The notes: a model not told the origin generated them from the letters alone. A stretch of 64,000 nucleotides of DNA from Phenylobacterium sp. J426 (GCF_024699945.1 NZ_JAJOMY010000001.1:1488001-1552000), one strand, 5' to 3'. Counted from the stretch's first letter, positions 8,342-18,397 are shown. Numbers and translations are program-made.

Positions 8342-9121
8342 ATGTTCGGCCTCTTCCGCAAGAAAATCCCCGAAGCGCGTCCCTCGACCGGCGGACGGCT
8401 GGTCTATGCCGTGGGCGACGTCCACGGGCGGCTGGACCTGCTGGGGCCGCTGCTGCGCGACATCGCCGAGGATGCCCTGGCGTCGCAGCCGGCCGAGCGG
8501 CCGCTGCTGGTGATGCTGGGCGACTATGTGGATCGGGGCCCGGACTCCAAGGGTGTCGTCGACCTGCTGCTCGAGATGAAGGGCTACGGCCGGCTCGAAA
8601 CCCGGACGCTGAAAGGCAATCATGAGGAGGCGCTGCTTCGCTTCCTGCACGACCCGATGTTCGGCGCCACGTGGCTCGACAACGGCGGCGGCCCCGCGCT
8701 CGCCTCCTATGGCGTGCAGCCGCCCGCCTCGCGGACCGACCCGGAGGCCTGGGCCGAGGCCAGCGCCGCGTTCAACGCCGCCTTGCCGCCAGCCCACCGG
8801 GAGTTCTTCGAGCGCCTCGAGCTGATGACCACGGTGGGCGACTACGCCTTCGTCCACGCCGGCGTACGTCCCGGCGTGGCCATCGAGGACCAAGCCGAGC
8901 GCGACCTTCTCTGGATCCGCCAGGAGTTCCTCCAGGCGCCGGGACCGTTCGGGAAGGTGGTCGTCCACGGTCATACGCCCGCCGAGGAGGCCCAGATGCT
9001 GAAGCATCGCCTCGGCGTGGACACCGGCGCCTACGCCACGGGGGTGCTCACCGCCGTCCGGCTGGAAGGCGAGGACCAGCGACTGATCCAGCAGCGCGCC
9101 CGAAGGCCGCACGCCGCCTGA
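8342..9121 (+). CDS. Metallophosphoesterase, Ser/Thr protein phosphatase or Ap4A hydrolase type
   Basis: A 259-residue cytoplasmic enzyme of the calcineurin-like fold. All metal motifs are present: GDVHGR, GDYVDRGPDS, LKGNHEE, FVHAGV and VVHGHTP. This arrangement is shared by bacterial PPP phosphatases and by symmetric bis(5'-nucleosyl)-tetraphosphatases, and I cannot choose between them. The ATG at 8342 is preferred, because the open frame before it runs through the tRNA-Ala. It may be cotranscribed with the tRNA, as there is little room for a separate promoter. Confidence 0.8.
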   Translation: MFGLFRKKIPEARPSTGGRLVYAVGDVHGRLDLLGPLLRDIAEDALASQPAERPLLVMLGDYVDRGPDSKGVVDLLLEMKGYGRLETRTLKGNHEEALLRFLHDPMFGATWLDNGGGPALASYGVQPPASRTDPEAWAEASAAFNAALPPAHREFFERLELMTTVGDYAFVHAGVRPGVAIEDQAERDLLWIRQEFLQAPGPFGKVVVHGHTPAEEAQMLKHRLGVDTGAYATGVLTAVRLEGEDQRLIQQRARRPHAA

Positions 9122-9169
9122 CCGGGCGGGCGCGGTTCAGGCCGCCATTTCAGGGCATCCGGCGCATGG

Positions 9170-12052
9170 CTAGTGGGCGTCGTCCCAGTTGGAGGCGGCG
9201 CGCGCCTCGACCACCAGCGGCACCGAGAGCTGCAGCGCGGGCTCGGGCGCCGTCTCCATGACCCGCTTGGCGACGGCGATCACCGCATCCGCCTCGGCCT
9301 CGGGAGCCTCGAACACCAGCTCGTCGTGCACCTGCAGCAGCATCCGGGCCCTCAGGCCGGCCGCCTCGAGCGCGCCCGGCATGCGGATCATCGCGCGACG
9401 GATCACATCGGCGGCCGCTCCCTGGATCGGCGCGTTGATCGCGGCGCGGTCGGCGAAGCTGCGCTCGGCCTGGCTCTTCCCACGCGCGGCGGGGATGTGG
9501 ACCTTGCGGCCGAAGATGGTCGTGACGAAGGCCTGGCTGCGCACCTGCTGCTGCATGCGGTCCATGTAGGTGCGGATGCCGGGAAAGCGCTCGAAGTAGG
9601 TCTTGATGTAGGCACCGGCCTCGTCGCGCGGGATCGACAGCTGGTTGGCGAGGCCGAAGGCCGAGATCCCGTAGACGATGCCGAAGTTGATCGCCTTGGC
9701 GCGCCGCCGCGTCTCGGCGGGCATGCCCTCGATCGGCACGCCGAACATCTCCGAGGCTGTCATCGCATGGATGTCGAGCCCCTCGGCGAACGCCCGCTTC
9801 AGCTGTGGGATGTCGCCGATGTGGGCGAGCAGGCGCAGCTCGATCTGCGAATAGTCGGCGCTGATCAGCACGTGCCCGGGCTCGGCGATGAAGGCCTTGC
9901 GGATCTTGCGGCCTTCCTCGGTGCGGATCGGGATATTCTGGAGATTCGGATCCTCGGACGCGAGGCGCCCGGTGGTCGCCGCCGCCATCTTGAACGAGGT
10001 GTGGACCCGGCCCGTGGTCGGGTTGATCGCCTCGACGAGGTTGTCGGTGTAGGTGCCCTTCAGCTTCGACAGCTGGCGCCAGTCCAGCAGGATGCGGGGC
10101 AGGTCGTGGCCCTGGGCGGCCAGATCCTCCAGCACCGAGGCGTCGGTCGAGGCCGCGCCCGTGCCCGTGGCCTTGCCGGCGGAGAGCCCCATCTCCTGGT
10201 AGAGGATCTCGCCGATCTGCTTGGGCGAGCCCAGGTTGAACGGCCGGCCAGCCAGCTTGTGGGCCTCGATCTCCAGTTCGCTCATGCGCACGCCGAAGTC
10301 GTTCGACAGCTCGCGCAAGCGCTGCGGGTCGACCTTCACGCCGGCCAGCTCCATGTCGACCAGAACGCGGGGCAGCGGCCGCTCGACGGTCTCGTAGATG
10401 GTCGTCAGCCCCTCATGCGCCAGGCGTGGCTTCAGGTGCTCCCAGAGGCGGAGCGTCACGTCGGCGTCCTCGGCGGCGTAGCAGGTCGCCTCGTTCAGCC
10501 CCACGTGCTTGAAGCTCTTCTGCGCCTTGCCGGTCCCGGCCACGGACTTGAAGCTGATCGGCTCGTGACCCAGCCAGGTCTTGGACAGCTCGTCCATGCC
10601 ATGGCCTTTGCGCAGGCCGCCTTCCAGCGTGAAGCTGATCAGCATGGTGTCGTCGATGGGCGCGACGTCGATGCCGCCGTGGCGCTTGAGGACGGCCAGG
10701 TCGTACTTGGCGTTCTGGGCGACCTTGAGGACGCCCGGGTCCTCCAGCAGCGGCTTCAGCTTCGCCATCACCATGTCGATCGGTAGCTGATCGGCGGCCT
10801 CCTTGGCCTCGAAATCGAGGCCGCCGGTGGCTTCATGCTCGTGCTCGTGGCCGAGCGGGATGTAGCAGGCCTCGCCAGGCGCGACGGCGAGGGAGACGCC
10901 GCAGAGGTTCGCCGCCGAAGACGACAGCGCGTCGGTCTCGGTGTCGAAGGCGATGACGCCCACCTCGTAGGCCCGGGCGATCCAGGCGTCGAGCGTCGCC
11001 TCGTCGTGCACGCAGACGTAGCCATTGACGTCGATCGGGCCGTGCTTCGGCGCCTCCAGCTTACGCTCGGGCGCCGGTGTCGCGCCGGGGGCCTCCCCGT
11101 TCGCGGGCACCTTGCCGTCGCCTACCCGGCGGGCCAGCGTCCGGAACTCCATCTTCTCGAGGAAGGCGGCCAACTCTGCGGGGTTGGGATCATCGACTGC
11201 GAGCGCGTCGATGGGTTCGGGCAGCGGGGTGTCGCAGTCCAGCCGCACGAGCTCGCGCGAAAGCCGGATCTGGTCGGCGTATTCGATCAGGGTCTCGCGC
11301 CGCTTCGGCTGTTTGATCTCCGACGCGCGCGCCAGGAGGGTGTCGAGGTCGCCGTATTCGGTGATCAGCTGCGAGGCGGTCTTGATGCCGATGCCCGGGG
11401 CGCCCGGCACGTTGTCCACCGAATCGCCGCAAAGGGCTTGCACATCGACGACCTTCTCTGGCGGAACGCCGAACTTCTCGATCACCTGGTCGATGCCGAT
11501 GCGGACGTTCTTCATGGTGTCGAGCATGAAGACACGCGGCCCGACCAGCTGCATCAGGTCCTTGTCCGACGAAACGATGATCACCTCGCCGCCCAGGTCG
11601 CGCACCTTGCAGGCGTAGGCCGCGATCAGGTCGTCCGCCTCGTACCCCGGCAATTCCAGCGCAGGCACCCCGAAAGCCTTCGTCGCCTCCCGCACCAGCG
11701 GAAACTGCGGAACCAGATCCTCGGGCGGCGGCGGTCGGTGTGCCTTGTACTGATCGTAGAGCTTGTTGCGGAAGGTCTCTTCCGAATGGTCGAAGACGAC
11801 GGCCAGATGCGTCGGCGCATCCGCCTGGCTGCGCATCTCGACCAGCAGCTTCCAGATCATGTTGCAGAAGCCCGAGACGGCGCCGATCGGCAGGCCGTCG
11901 GACTTCCGCGTCAGCGGGGGCAGCGCATGGAAGGCGCGGAAGATGAAGCCCGAGCCGTCGACGAGATAGAGCCGGACCTTGGGTCCGTCCTGGGTGTGGT
12001 CGCGAGGGATGTCCGCGAGGGTCTGCGGCGCGGCGTCGAGCGTGTCGGTCAT
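9170..12052 (-). CDS. polA: DNA polymerase I
   Basis: A 960-residue repair and Okazaki-fragment polymerase with all three domains. Residues 1-~290 are the 5'-3' exonuclease (LYLVDGSGFIFRAFHAL, GYEADDLIA, SSDKDLMQL, GDSVDNVPG). The middle is a 3'-5' exonuclease that keeps its first catalytic motif (FDTETD), so proofreading is probably active. The C-terminal polymerase has DYSQIELRLLAH, RRAKAINFGIVYG and QVHDELVFE. The start at 12052 begins MTDTLD; a further 16 in-frame codons upstream have no similarity. It is separated from the upstream TonB-receptor gene by two terminator-like hairpins, so it is probably transcribed alone. Confidence 0.95.
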   Translation of the reverse strand: MTDTLDAAPQTLADIPRDHTQDGPKVRLYLVDGSGFIFRAFHALPPLTRKSDGLPIGAVSGFCNMIWKLLVEMRSQADAPTHLAVVFDHSEETFRNKLYDQYKAHRPPPPEDLVPQFPLVREATKAFGVPALELPGYEADDLIAAYACKVRDLGGEVIIVSSDKDLMQLVGPRVFMLDTMKNVRIGIDQVIEKFGVPPEKVVDVQALCGDSVDNVPGAPGIGIKTASQLITEYGDLDTLLARASEIKQPKRRETLIEYADQIRLSRELVRLDCDTPLPEPIDALAVDDPNPAELAAFLEKMEFRTLARRVGDGKVPANGEAPGATPAPERKLEAPKHGPIDVNGYVCVHDEATLDAWIARAYEVGVIAFDTETDALSSSAANLCGVSLAVAPGEACYIPLGHEHEHEATGGLDFEAKEAADQLPIDMVMAKLKPLLEDPGVLKVAQNAKYDLAVLKRHGGIDVAPIDDTMLISFTLEGGLRKGHGMDELSKTWLGHEPISFKSVAGTGKAQKSFKHVGLNEATCYAAEDADVTLRLWEHLKPRLAHEGLTTIYETVERPLPRVLVDMELAGVKVDPQRLRELSNDFGVRMSELEIEAHKLAGRPFNLGSPKQIGEILYQEMGLSAGKATGTGAASTDASVLEDLAAQGHDLPRILLDWRQLSKLKGTYTDNLVEAINPTTGRVHTSFKMAAATTGRLASEDPNLQNIPIRTEEGRKIRKAFIAEPGHVLISADYSQIELRLLAHIGDIPQLKRAFAEGLDIHAMTASEMFGVPIEGMPAETRRRAKAINFGIVYGISAFGLANQLSIPRDEAGAYIKTYFERFPGIRTYMDRMQQQVRSQAFVTTIFGRKVHIPAARGKSQAERSFADRAAINAPIQGAAADVIRRAMIRMPGALEAAGLRARMLLQVHDELVFEAPEAEADAVIAVAKRVMETAPEPALQLSVPLVVEARAASNWDDAH

Positions 12053-12158
12053 GCGGGGAAGATAGTGCGCCGGGCGAGCACGGTCACCCGCCCGCGGCAT
12101 CCTCTATCCATGTCGTCCCGGGCGCCCTCGCGGCTCGTGGCCGGCGCGTCACAAAGAG

Positions 12159-12188
12159 ACGCCCGCGCCTCCAGAAAGGCGCGGGCGT
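12159..12188 (-). terminator. Rho-independent terminator of the TonB-receptor gene
   Basis: A perfect 12-bp inverted repeat (ACGCCCGCGCCT and complement) with a 6-base loop. Read on the minus strand, the stem is followed by the T-rich CTCTTTGT. It lies about 135 bp past the receptor stop and about 107 bp before the polA start, so it insulates polA from the receptor transcript. Confidence 0.6.
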
Positions 12189-12280
12189 AATCCGTCGGCG
12201 ACAGAGGCGAGGGGTGCGCCCCTGTGTCTCGGCGCCCGGGCGGCCGACGGCTCGCCGGGCGGAGTCGATTTCCGCGGGGA

Positions 12281-12313
12281 CCGGCCGGAACGCGGGAGGA
12301 GCGTTCCGGCCGG
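12281..12313 (-). terminator. Strong GC hairpin just after the TonB-receptor stop
   Basis: A perfect 13-bp inverted repeat (CCGGCCGGAACGC with its complement) around a 7-base loop, about 10 bp after the receptor stop codon. There is no T-tract, so it is a transcript-stabilising or intrinsic pause hairpin rather than a textbook terminator. With the hairpin at 12159 it makes a double stop. Confidence 0.55.
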
Positions 12314-12322
12314 CCGCGCCGA

Positions 12323-14818
12323 TCAGAACCCGTAGCGGAGGGTTCCCGAGATGGTCCGGCCGTTGTTGGCGCGGCCCAGGACCACACCGTTGGCGGGCAT
12401 GCTGGCCTGCAGCACGTTCACCACGGCGGTTTCGTCGAACAGGTTGTTGACGTTGAACATAAGCTGCACCCGCTCGGTCGGCCGAACCTGCACGAAGGCG
12501 TTGACCAGGGTGTAGCCCGGCAGCTTCAGCTGGTTGGTGTCCTGCGCGTAGCTGTCGGTGGTGCCGACGATGTTGGCGCCGACCGTCGCCCACTTCATCT
12601 CGAACTGCGGCGTCACCGAGAAGATCAGGTCCGCCTGGTGACGCGGCGTGTTGCCGATGAAGTTGGTGTTGGTCGGATCGCTGGTGATCTCGGCGTCGGT
12701 GTAGGTGGCGCCGGCGTTCACGCTGAACGGACCGTGGCGGACGATGGCTTCGAGCTCAACGCCCTTGGCCTTGTAGCCGCGGATGATGTTCTCGACCCGG
12801 ATCGAGCCGTCGGGCAGGCTGTTGACCTGCACGTTGCGTTCGCCGGTCTTCGCCGAGAAGCCGGTGATGTTGAGCGTGACGCCCGACACCCGGTACTTGA
12901 AGCCGACTTCCGCCTGCTTGACAGTGTCGTAGGCGCTCTCCGAGTTGAGAAGCGCGCCCGTGTCGTAGTTGATCACCGGGGTGAACAGGATCTTGTCCGC
13001 CGAGGCGCGACCGCCGCGGCTATAGCGGGCGAAGGCCGCCATCGACTCGGCGATGCGGTAGTTCACGCCGGTCGAGTAGCTCAGGTAGTCGTAGTCGTAG
13101 TCGACCTTGCCCGGGCGGTTCAGCGGAAGCACCCCGGTCTTGGACTCGGCCAGCGAGATCGAACCGTTGCCGTTCACGTCGACCGAGGCGACGCCCACGC
13201 GGCCGCCACCCAGATCGGCGCCCAGCAGCGTGCCCTTCACATTGCCCATGTCGTAGCGCAGGCTGCCGCCGATGGCGACCTTGCCGAACCGGTAGTTCAG
13301 CGAGGCGTAGGGCGCGGCGACATCGTAGTTCATGTCGTAGTCGCGGCGGTAGAGGCCGTTACCGAGGCCGTAGCTGATGTAGCCGTCTTGGGTGGTCGGC
13401 ACGCCGCCGGCGCTGCGGACGTTGACCAGGGCAGTGTCGCCGCCGCCGTTCACTTCCGTGAGGATGTTCAGGAACGCCCACTCGGTGTCGATGTCCTGCG
13501 ACGAGGCGTAGAAGCCGACCGTGGTGGTCAGTTCGCCGCCGCCCATCTCCCAAACACGGCTGGCGCGCAGGTCGTTGGTCATGTTGTCGAGGCTGTTGGC
13601 CTTCACGTCGGTGTAGACCGACGACGTCAGCAGGCCGTTGCCGTTCAGCGTCAGCGGATTGATCGCCTGGCCGGCAAGCGGGCCCGTCGCATAGCTGAGG
13701 GTCGCGCCGGGGCCGCCGCCGTAGTTGAAGGCGAGCGCAACGGCGGGAGCGATGGCGATCGGCACCAGCGCATTGTTGCGGCCAGAGATGTCCGAGAAGC
13801 GGAACTTCTCGCTGATCGACCACCCGGCCACGTCGAACTGCGAGTCCAGGCCGATCGACTTGACCTTGGCGTGCTGGCCGTCGCGGAGATCATCCTCGCG
13901 GATCTTGTTCGAGGCGTCGGTGGCGAAGAGCCGGCTGTTGTACTTCGAGATCAGGGAGTCATCCTTGATGTCGAAGCCCGCGAGGCTCTTGAAGCTCGGG
14001 TCCGAGTTGGAGCCCGTGACCAGCATCGGCACGTCCTGATAGTTCGGCGTGCGGTCGTCCATCCACTTGCCGTAGATGCGGACGTAGCCGTTCTCGAGCT
14101 GCTTGGTGACGTTGACCTTGATCTGGCCGCCCTTGTAGGCGTCGAAGCCCACGTCGCGCGGGCCTTCGCCCTCGCGATAGAAGCCGCCGATGTGCATGCG
14201 CAGCGTGTCGCTGAGCTTGTAGCCGTAGTCGGCGTCGATGCGGTGCTCGCCGTAGTTCAGGCCCATGGTGGCCTGGACCGCGCCGCCTTCGACGTCGCCG
14301 GTCTTGGACAGCAGGTTGATGACGCCGCCGGGCGAGTTCGACGCGAAGGTCGAGGCCGAGCCGCCGCGAATTGTTTCGATCTGCGACAGGTTCAGGTCCG
14401 AGCGCAGGAACATGTCCGGGCCGAACTGCGAGATGTCGCCGAACTCCAGGACCGGCAGACCGTCCTCCTGGAGCTGCACGTACTTCGAGCCGTTGCCCGA
14501 CATCGGCAGGCCGCGGATCGAGTAGTCGGCATTGCCCTCGCGGCCGGCGTGTTCGGCGCGGATGCCGGGAATGTTGCGCAGGACTTCACCCAGCGACCGG
14601 GCGCCCAGCACTTCGATGTCGTCGGCGCGGAAAGCGCTCGTCGAGGTGGCGCTGTCGAGAGGGCTGCGGCCCTTGGCGACGCCGGTCGAGAAGACCGCTT
14701 CGTCCTTCGCCTTGGCCCCCGCAGTCGGCATGGCGCCGTCGGCTTGTGCGCTCTCGGCGTGGGCCGGAGTCATAAGCAGAAAAGGTGCAATTGCCGCAGA
14801 TAAAAATAGATGTTTCAT
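12323..14818 (-). CDS. TonB-dependent outer-membrane receptor
   Basis: An 831-residue receptor. The ATG at 14818 starts a signal peptide (MKHLFLSAAIAPF, cleavage after PAHA). Plug domain: residues ~60-190, with DDIEVLGARSLGEVLRNIPGIR, YSIRGLPM, VQLQEDGLPVLEFGD and GSASTFASNSPGGVINL. The rest is a 22-strand barrel with many aromatic-rich alternating segments, ending in a terminal Phe. The plug lacks a long N-terminal signalling domain, so it is not a FecA-type transducer. The ligand is unknown; no siderophore or sugar genes adjoin it. It is monocistronic, and the upstream region (14819-15101) is AT-richer than the rest and probably holds the promoter. Confidence 0.88.
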   Translation of the reverse strand: MKHLFLSAAIAPFLLMTPAHAESAQADGAMPTAGAKAKDEAVFSTGVAKGRSPLDSATSTSAFRADDIEVLGARSLGEVLRNIPGIRAEHAGREGNADYSIRGLPMSGNGSKYVQLQEDGLPVLEFGDISQFGPDMFLRSDLNLSQIETIRGGSASTFASNSPGGVINLLSKTGDVEGGAVQATMGLNYGEHRIDADYGYKLSDTLRMHIGGFYREGEGPRDVGFDAYKGGQIKVNVTKQLENGYVRIYGKWMDDRTPNYQDVPMLVTGSNSDPSFKSLAGFDIKDDSLISKYNSRLFATDASNKIREDDLRDGQHAKVKSIGLDSQFDVAGWSISEKFRFSDISGRNNALVPIAIAPAVALAFNYGGGPGATLSYATGPLAGQAINPLTLNGNGLLTSSVYTDVKANSLDNMTNDLRASRVWEMGGGELTTTVGFYASSQDIDTEWAFLNILTEVNGGGDTALVNVRSAGGVPTTQDGYISYGLGNGLYRRDYDMNYDVAAPYASLNYRFGKVAIGGSLRYDMGNVKGTLLGADLGGGRVGVASVDVNGNGSISLAESKTGVLPLNRPGKVDYDYDYLSYSTGVNYRIAESMAAFARYSRGGRASADKILFTPVINYDTGALLNSESAYDTVKQAEVGFKYRVSGVTLNITGFSAKTGERNVQVNSLPDGSIRVENIIRGYKAKGVELEAIVRHGPFSVNAGATYTDAEITSDPTNTNFIGNTPRHQADLIFSVTPQFEMKWATVGANIVGTTDSYAQDTNQLKLPGYTLVNAFVQVRPTERVQLMFNVNNLFDETAVVNVLQASMPANGVVLGRANNGRTISGTLRYGF

Positions 14819-14842
14819 CGCAAAAACTCTAGCTATCCCCGT

Positions 14843-14860
14843 GGTGTATTCGATTGCACC
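14843..14860. promoter_or_regulatory. Imperfect inverted repeat upstream of the TonB-receptor gene
   Basis: GGTGTA and TGCACC separated by six bases, about 25-42 bp before the receptor start. Five of six positions pair. It could be an operator for a ligand-responsive repressor, but it matches neither the zinc-type boxes elsewhere in this window nor a Fur box. Weak evidence. Confidence 0.25.
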
Positions 14861-15101
14861 ATTTTTCATCGCCAGGATGAGGAATAGGTAAAGAACAGAG
14901 CATCTAGTCAGCTCGAGCCTGCGACATTTTGACCTGGGAATTACATAAAGGTCTCAGCCTTCTCCGGTGGCGCGGCTTTGAGTTACACGTCCGAACGCGT
15001 ATCGACCGCCGGCGTTACCCGCCGGCGGCCTGGATGCGGATCCGTCATTCGAAATTCGCTGTAGCCGGCGCCTCCCGTTGCAGGTCGGCGCCTGAAGCGG
15101 G

Positions 15102-16955
15102 CTAGCCGGCGAGCGCCAGGGGCGTCGCGTCGGACTCGCCGAAGTCAGGCCCCAGCGTCGCGTCGCCGTGCCGCGCATCGTAGCCGCTGGAGGCATAGCC
15201 GCCCGCCGAGCGCAGACGGAACCGCGCGACCAGGGTCGTCAGCTCGTCGGCTTCCGCCGCAAGGCTGCGCGCCGCTGCGGTCGCTTCCTTGACCATGACG
15301 GCGTTCTGCTGGGTCATCTGGTCCATGCTGGCGACTGCGCTGTTCACCTGCTTGAGGTTGTCGGCCTGGGTCTCGGTGCTCTGCGCGATCTCGTTGATCA
15401 GGGCGTTGGTGTCGCTGATCTTCGCGCCGATGAGCGTGAGCACCTCGCCGGTGTCGCCGACGCGGCCGACGCCGCTCTGCACCTGCTCGGACGAAGTGTT
15501 GATGAGCGCCTTGATGTCGCGCGCCGCGTCGCCCGAGCGTTGAGCGAGGGCGCGGACTTCCGAGGCCACGACGGCGAAGCCCTTGCCGGCGTCGCCGGCG
15601 CGCGCGGCTTCGACGCCGGCGTTCAGCGCCAGCAGGTTGGTCTGGAAGGTGATGCTGTCGATCAGGTTGATGATCTGGCTGATCTCTTCCGAGCTGGTCT
15701 GGATGGCGTCCATGGCGGTGATCGCCTCGGAAACGATGGCGCCGCCTTCCTTCGCATTGCCGTTCGCCACCTCGATGGCGCGGCGGGCGTCGGCGGCGCG
15801 CTGCGCCGTCTCGCCCACCATGACGGTGACCTGCTGGGTGGCGGCGTTGGTTTCCTGCAGGCGCGAGGCCTGCTGCTCGGTCCGGCGCGAGAGATCCTCG
15901 GAGGCCGAATAGATGTCGGCGGCGCCCGAATGGACGGTCTGGGCCGAACGGGCGACGCCCGAGATGCTCTGTTCGAGGCCCTCGACCGCGCTGTTGAACG
16001 AGTGGCGAAGCCGCTCGTATTCCGGCTCGAAGGGAGTGTCGATGATGTGGGTCAGATCACCCGAGGCCAGCGCGGCCAGGGCGGTGTCCAGGGTTTCCAC
16101 GACCCGGCGCTGGGCGGCCTCGGCGTCGAGGCGGGCCATGTCGGCCTCGGCCTTCGCCCGGTCAGCCTCGGCCTTGGCGCGGTCGGCCTCGGCCTTGGCC
16201 AGGGCGGCGTCGCGGAAGACGAGCACGGCGCGCGCCATGTCCCCCAGTTCGTCCGCCCGGTCGGCGTCGACCGCGATTTCGTTGTCGCCTTGCGCCAGCT
16301 GCGTCATGGCCGCGGTCAGGGTCGTGATCGGCCGGGCGATGGTGCGGCTCAGCAGGCGCGAGAGGATCATGGCGATGGCGATGAGCGCGATCCCGCCGAC
16401 AACCAGGGCGGCGATTGCGGTGACGATGGCGCCCTTCTGCCGCTTGCCGTTTTCCTCGATGCGCTTCACCTCGACGTCGCGGATGTCGCGCAGCGGCAGC
16501 ACGGCGTCGCTGACCAGGACCTTCTTGCCCGCGTCGCGGACCAGTTGTTGCGCTTCGTCGCGGCGGCCGGCGCGGACGACCTCGATCATCCGGTCGCCCC
16601 AGTTCTTCCGCCACGCGACGGTCGCGACCCGCGAGTCCTCAAGCTGCTTCAGCATGGCCGGGTCGGTGAGCGTCGACTTCAGCTCCTCCGAAACGCGATC
16701 ATACTCGTCCCGGCCCTCGTAGTAGGACTTCAGGTAGCTTTCGTCGCCCGTGACGAGGAAGCCCCGGAGCTGGCTGTTCTGTCGGAGGATGGCGGTCTCG
16801 AGCGCCAGGGCGTTCGCGTGGATCGCCTGGCTGTGATTGCTGCTCTCTGTGGAGGCGCGGATCATCAGGATGGTTGCCAGGAAGACCACCATCATGATCG
16901 CCGCCGACACGCAGATCAGCACGAACGACAAGCTGAGCTTCTTGGGAATGTTCAT
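15102..16955 (-). CDS. Methyl-accepting chemotaxis protein with CHASE3-like sensor
   Basis: A 617-residue receptor beginning [11 protein letters not shown]; the in-frame stretch before this ATG has no similarity. TM1 is at about 10-32, then a helical periplasmic sensor of the CHASE3 type ([23 protein letters not shown]), TM2 at about 190-213, a HAMP domain, a short repeated linker, a second HAMP-like segment ([16 protein letters not shown]) and the signalling hairpin with [22 protein letters not shown]. The C-terminus lacks a CheR/CheB-docking pentapeptide, so methylation may need help from other receptors. No other che genes are nearby. A palindrome lies just upstream. Confidence 0.9.
   Translation of the reverse strand: MNIPKKLSLSFVLICVSAAIMMVVFLATILMIRASTESSNHSQAIHANALALETAILRQNSQLRGFLVTGDESYLKSYYEGRDEYDRVSEELKSTLTDPAMLKQLEDSRVATVAWRKNWGDRMIEVVRAGRRDEAQQLVRDAGKKVLVSDAVLPLRDIRDVEVKRIEENGKRQKGAIVTAIAALVVGGIALIAIAMILSRLLSRTIARPITTLTAAMTQLAQGDNEIAVDADRADELGDMARAVLVFRDAALAKAEADRAKAEADRAKAEADMARLDAEAAQRRVVETLDTALAALASGDLTHIIDTPFEPEYERLRHSFNSAVEGLEQSISGVARSAQTVHSGAADIYSASEDLSRRTEQQASRLQETNAATQQVTVMVGETAQRAADARRAIEVANGNAKEGGAIVSEAITAMDAIQTSSEEISQIINLIDSITFQTNLLALNAGVEAARAGDAGKGFAVVASEVRALAQRSGDAARDIKALINTSSEQVQSGVGRVGDTGEVLTLIGAKISDTNALINEIAQSTETQADNLKQVNSAVASMDQMTQQNAVMVKEATAAARSLAAEADELTTLVARFRLRSAGGYASSGYDARHGDATLGPDFGESDATPLALAG
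16141..16203 (-). repeat. Three 21-bp tandem repeats in the chemoreceptor linker
   Basis: Three near-identical 21-bp units encode three copies of the heptad AKAEADR, which extends a coiled coil between the two HAMP segments. A multiple of seven residues keeps the helical phase, so copy number could vary without breaking signalling. Two base differences separate adjacent copies. Confidence 0.7.
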
Positions 16956-17340
16956 CGCGAGACCCGTAGCTGCCCTCAGAAACGACACATAATATGTGCA
17001 ACAATCACATTTAATTCGGATCAATAACGCAATCTTCCGCAAAGTCTCCAATAGTGTCGCGGAGAAGACGTAATCGCCGATCGTGAGTAGTGGAGCTAAT
17101 GCCTGTGTGTTGAATGGTCGTTAATGGCGATCTGGACTGGCATTCAACTTGTGGGACATAACGTCGCCCGCTCGTCTGCCTGAAATTCGCTTCCTTTTAA
17201 GATGTCCGCCTCATCAGTGATCTCCGTTCAGGGCGCGTGCGCGGCCTGACAGTTGGGACGACGCGTCAGCCGGGCGCGCCAGGACTTGGCGTCGCATTCG
17301 GGGTCGTCCGGGGGATAACGAGTATGCAGATCGAGTTTTC
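16956..17340. other. Divergent promoter region between the chemoreceptor and DUF2332 genes
   Basis: A 385-bp stretch without a supportable gene, AT-richer than its surroundings. It must hold the promoters of both flanking genes. The only ordered element I see is the 13-bp palindrome at 16986-16998; no T-tracted hairpin or RNA gene was recognised. Confidence 0.4.
16986..16998. promoter_or_regulatory. Perfect palindrome CACATAATATGTG upstream of the chemoreceptor
   Basis: An exact 13-bp inverted repeat centred on one A, about 31 bp before the chemoreceptor start on the minus strand. Its place near an expected -10 region and its AT content suit an operator. No known regulator consensus is matched with certainty. 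Confidence 0.35.
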
Positions 17341-18387
17341 ATGACGATGCTGGCGACCGCTGGCGCCAAGCAGGCCTTCGCGCGCCAGGCCCAAAACTGC
17401 CGGTCTACCGGTTCAACCTTCGTCGCCTCGGTGCTCGAGGCGGTCGACCGCCAGCTTTCGCATGCGCCGATCAGCAGCCGGCTCGTCCGCGACTGGCGAG
17501 GCGATCCGGCCGCCGCGGCCGTGGCGCTGAGGGTCAACGGCGCGCTGCACGCGCTCGCCCGGCGGGGCAAGCCGCAGTATCTCGCCGAGCTCTACCGCGG
17601 TGAACACGACGATTTCGACGGCGCCGTCGCGGCGGCCCTCTCGGAGGAAGACCAGTTCATCGCCGACTGGATCCGCCACCCGACCCAGACCAACGAGGTG
17701 GCGCGCGGCGCGGCCATCATGTCGGCGCTCATGACGGTCGCCGCGGCGCGGCCGATGCCGTTCGAGGTCCTGGAGCTCGGATCCAGCTGCGGGCTGAACC
17801 TCAATCTGGCGCGCTACGCCTACCAGCTTGGCGGGGTCTCGACCGGGGATCCGTCGTCGGCGGTTCGCATCGCGCCGCAGTGGCGCGGCGCCGACCCGCC
17901 GAAGGCCGAGGTCTCGATCGTCAAGGCGCGTGGCGTGGACCTAAATCCCCTCGACGCCGCGGACCCGGCGCACCGCGAGCGCCTGCTGTCGTTCACCTGG
18001 GTGGACCAGCCCGACCGGTCCCGCCGGCTGGAGGCGGCGCTGTTGACGGCGGTGGTCCATCCGCCCCGGGTCGACCAGGGCGACGCCAAGCTGTGGCTCG
18101 CCGAGCGGCTGGCCGAGCCTCAGCCGGCCGGCGTGTGTCGCGCCGTCGTGCACACCATGTTCACTCAGTACCTGAGCGATCAGGCTCGGCGCGAGCTGGC
18201 GGCGACGCTGGCCGCGGCCGGCGCGGCCGCGACGCCGGAACGGCCGCTCATCGAGATCGGCCTCGAATGGACGGCCGACCGGCGGGAGGTGCAGCTGCGC
18301 CTGGCCTCCTGGCCGGACGGCGAGACCACCGTGCTCGCGAAGACACATCCCTACGGGGATTGGATCGAATGGCTCGGCCCGCGCTGA
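17341..18387 (+). CDS. DUF2332 family protein
   Basis: A 348-residue cytoplasmic protein. Recognisable DUF2332 traits are the FARQAQNCRSTGSTFVASVLEAV opening, a VLELGSSCGLNLNLARY motif resembling the SAM-binding loop of methyltransferases, and a C-terminal HPYGDWIEWL ending. The glycine-rich ELGSSCGLN motif suggests a Rossmann methyltransferase-like fold, but activity is not established for the family. No operon partner; it converges on gyrB with 10 bp between stops. Confidence 0.78.
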   Translation: MTMLATAGAKQAFARQAQNCRSTGSTFVASVLEAVDRQLSHAPISSRLVRDWRGDPAAAAVALRVNGALHALARRGKPQYLAELYRGEHDDFDGAVAAALSEEDQFIADWIRHPTQTNEVARGAAIMSALMTVAAARPMPFEVLELGSSCGLNLNLARYAYQLGGVSTGDPSSAVRIAPQWRGADPPKAEVSIVKARGVDLNPLDAADPAHRERLLSFTWVDQPDRSRRLEAALLTAVVHPPRVDQGDAKLWLAERLAEPQPAGVCRAVVHTMFTQYLSDQARRELAATLAAAGAAATPERPLIEIGLEWTADRREVQLRLASWPDGETTVLAKTHPYGDWIEWLGPR

Positions 18388-18397
18388 ACGCCGGCGC

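Noticed and set aside
12224..14803. Long open frame of about 860 codons on the plus strand
   Set aside because: It is antisense to the TonB receptor, has no motifs, and its amino acid composition is typical of reversed high-GC coding DNA.
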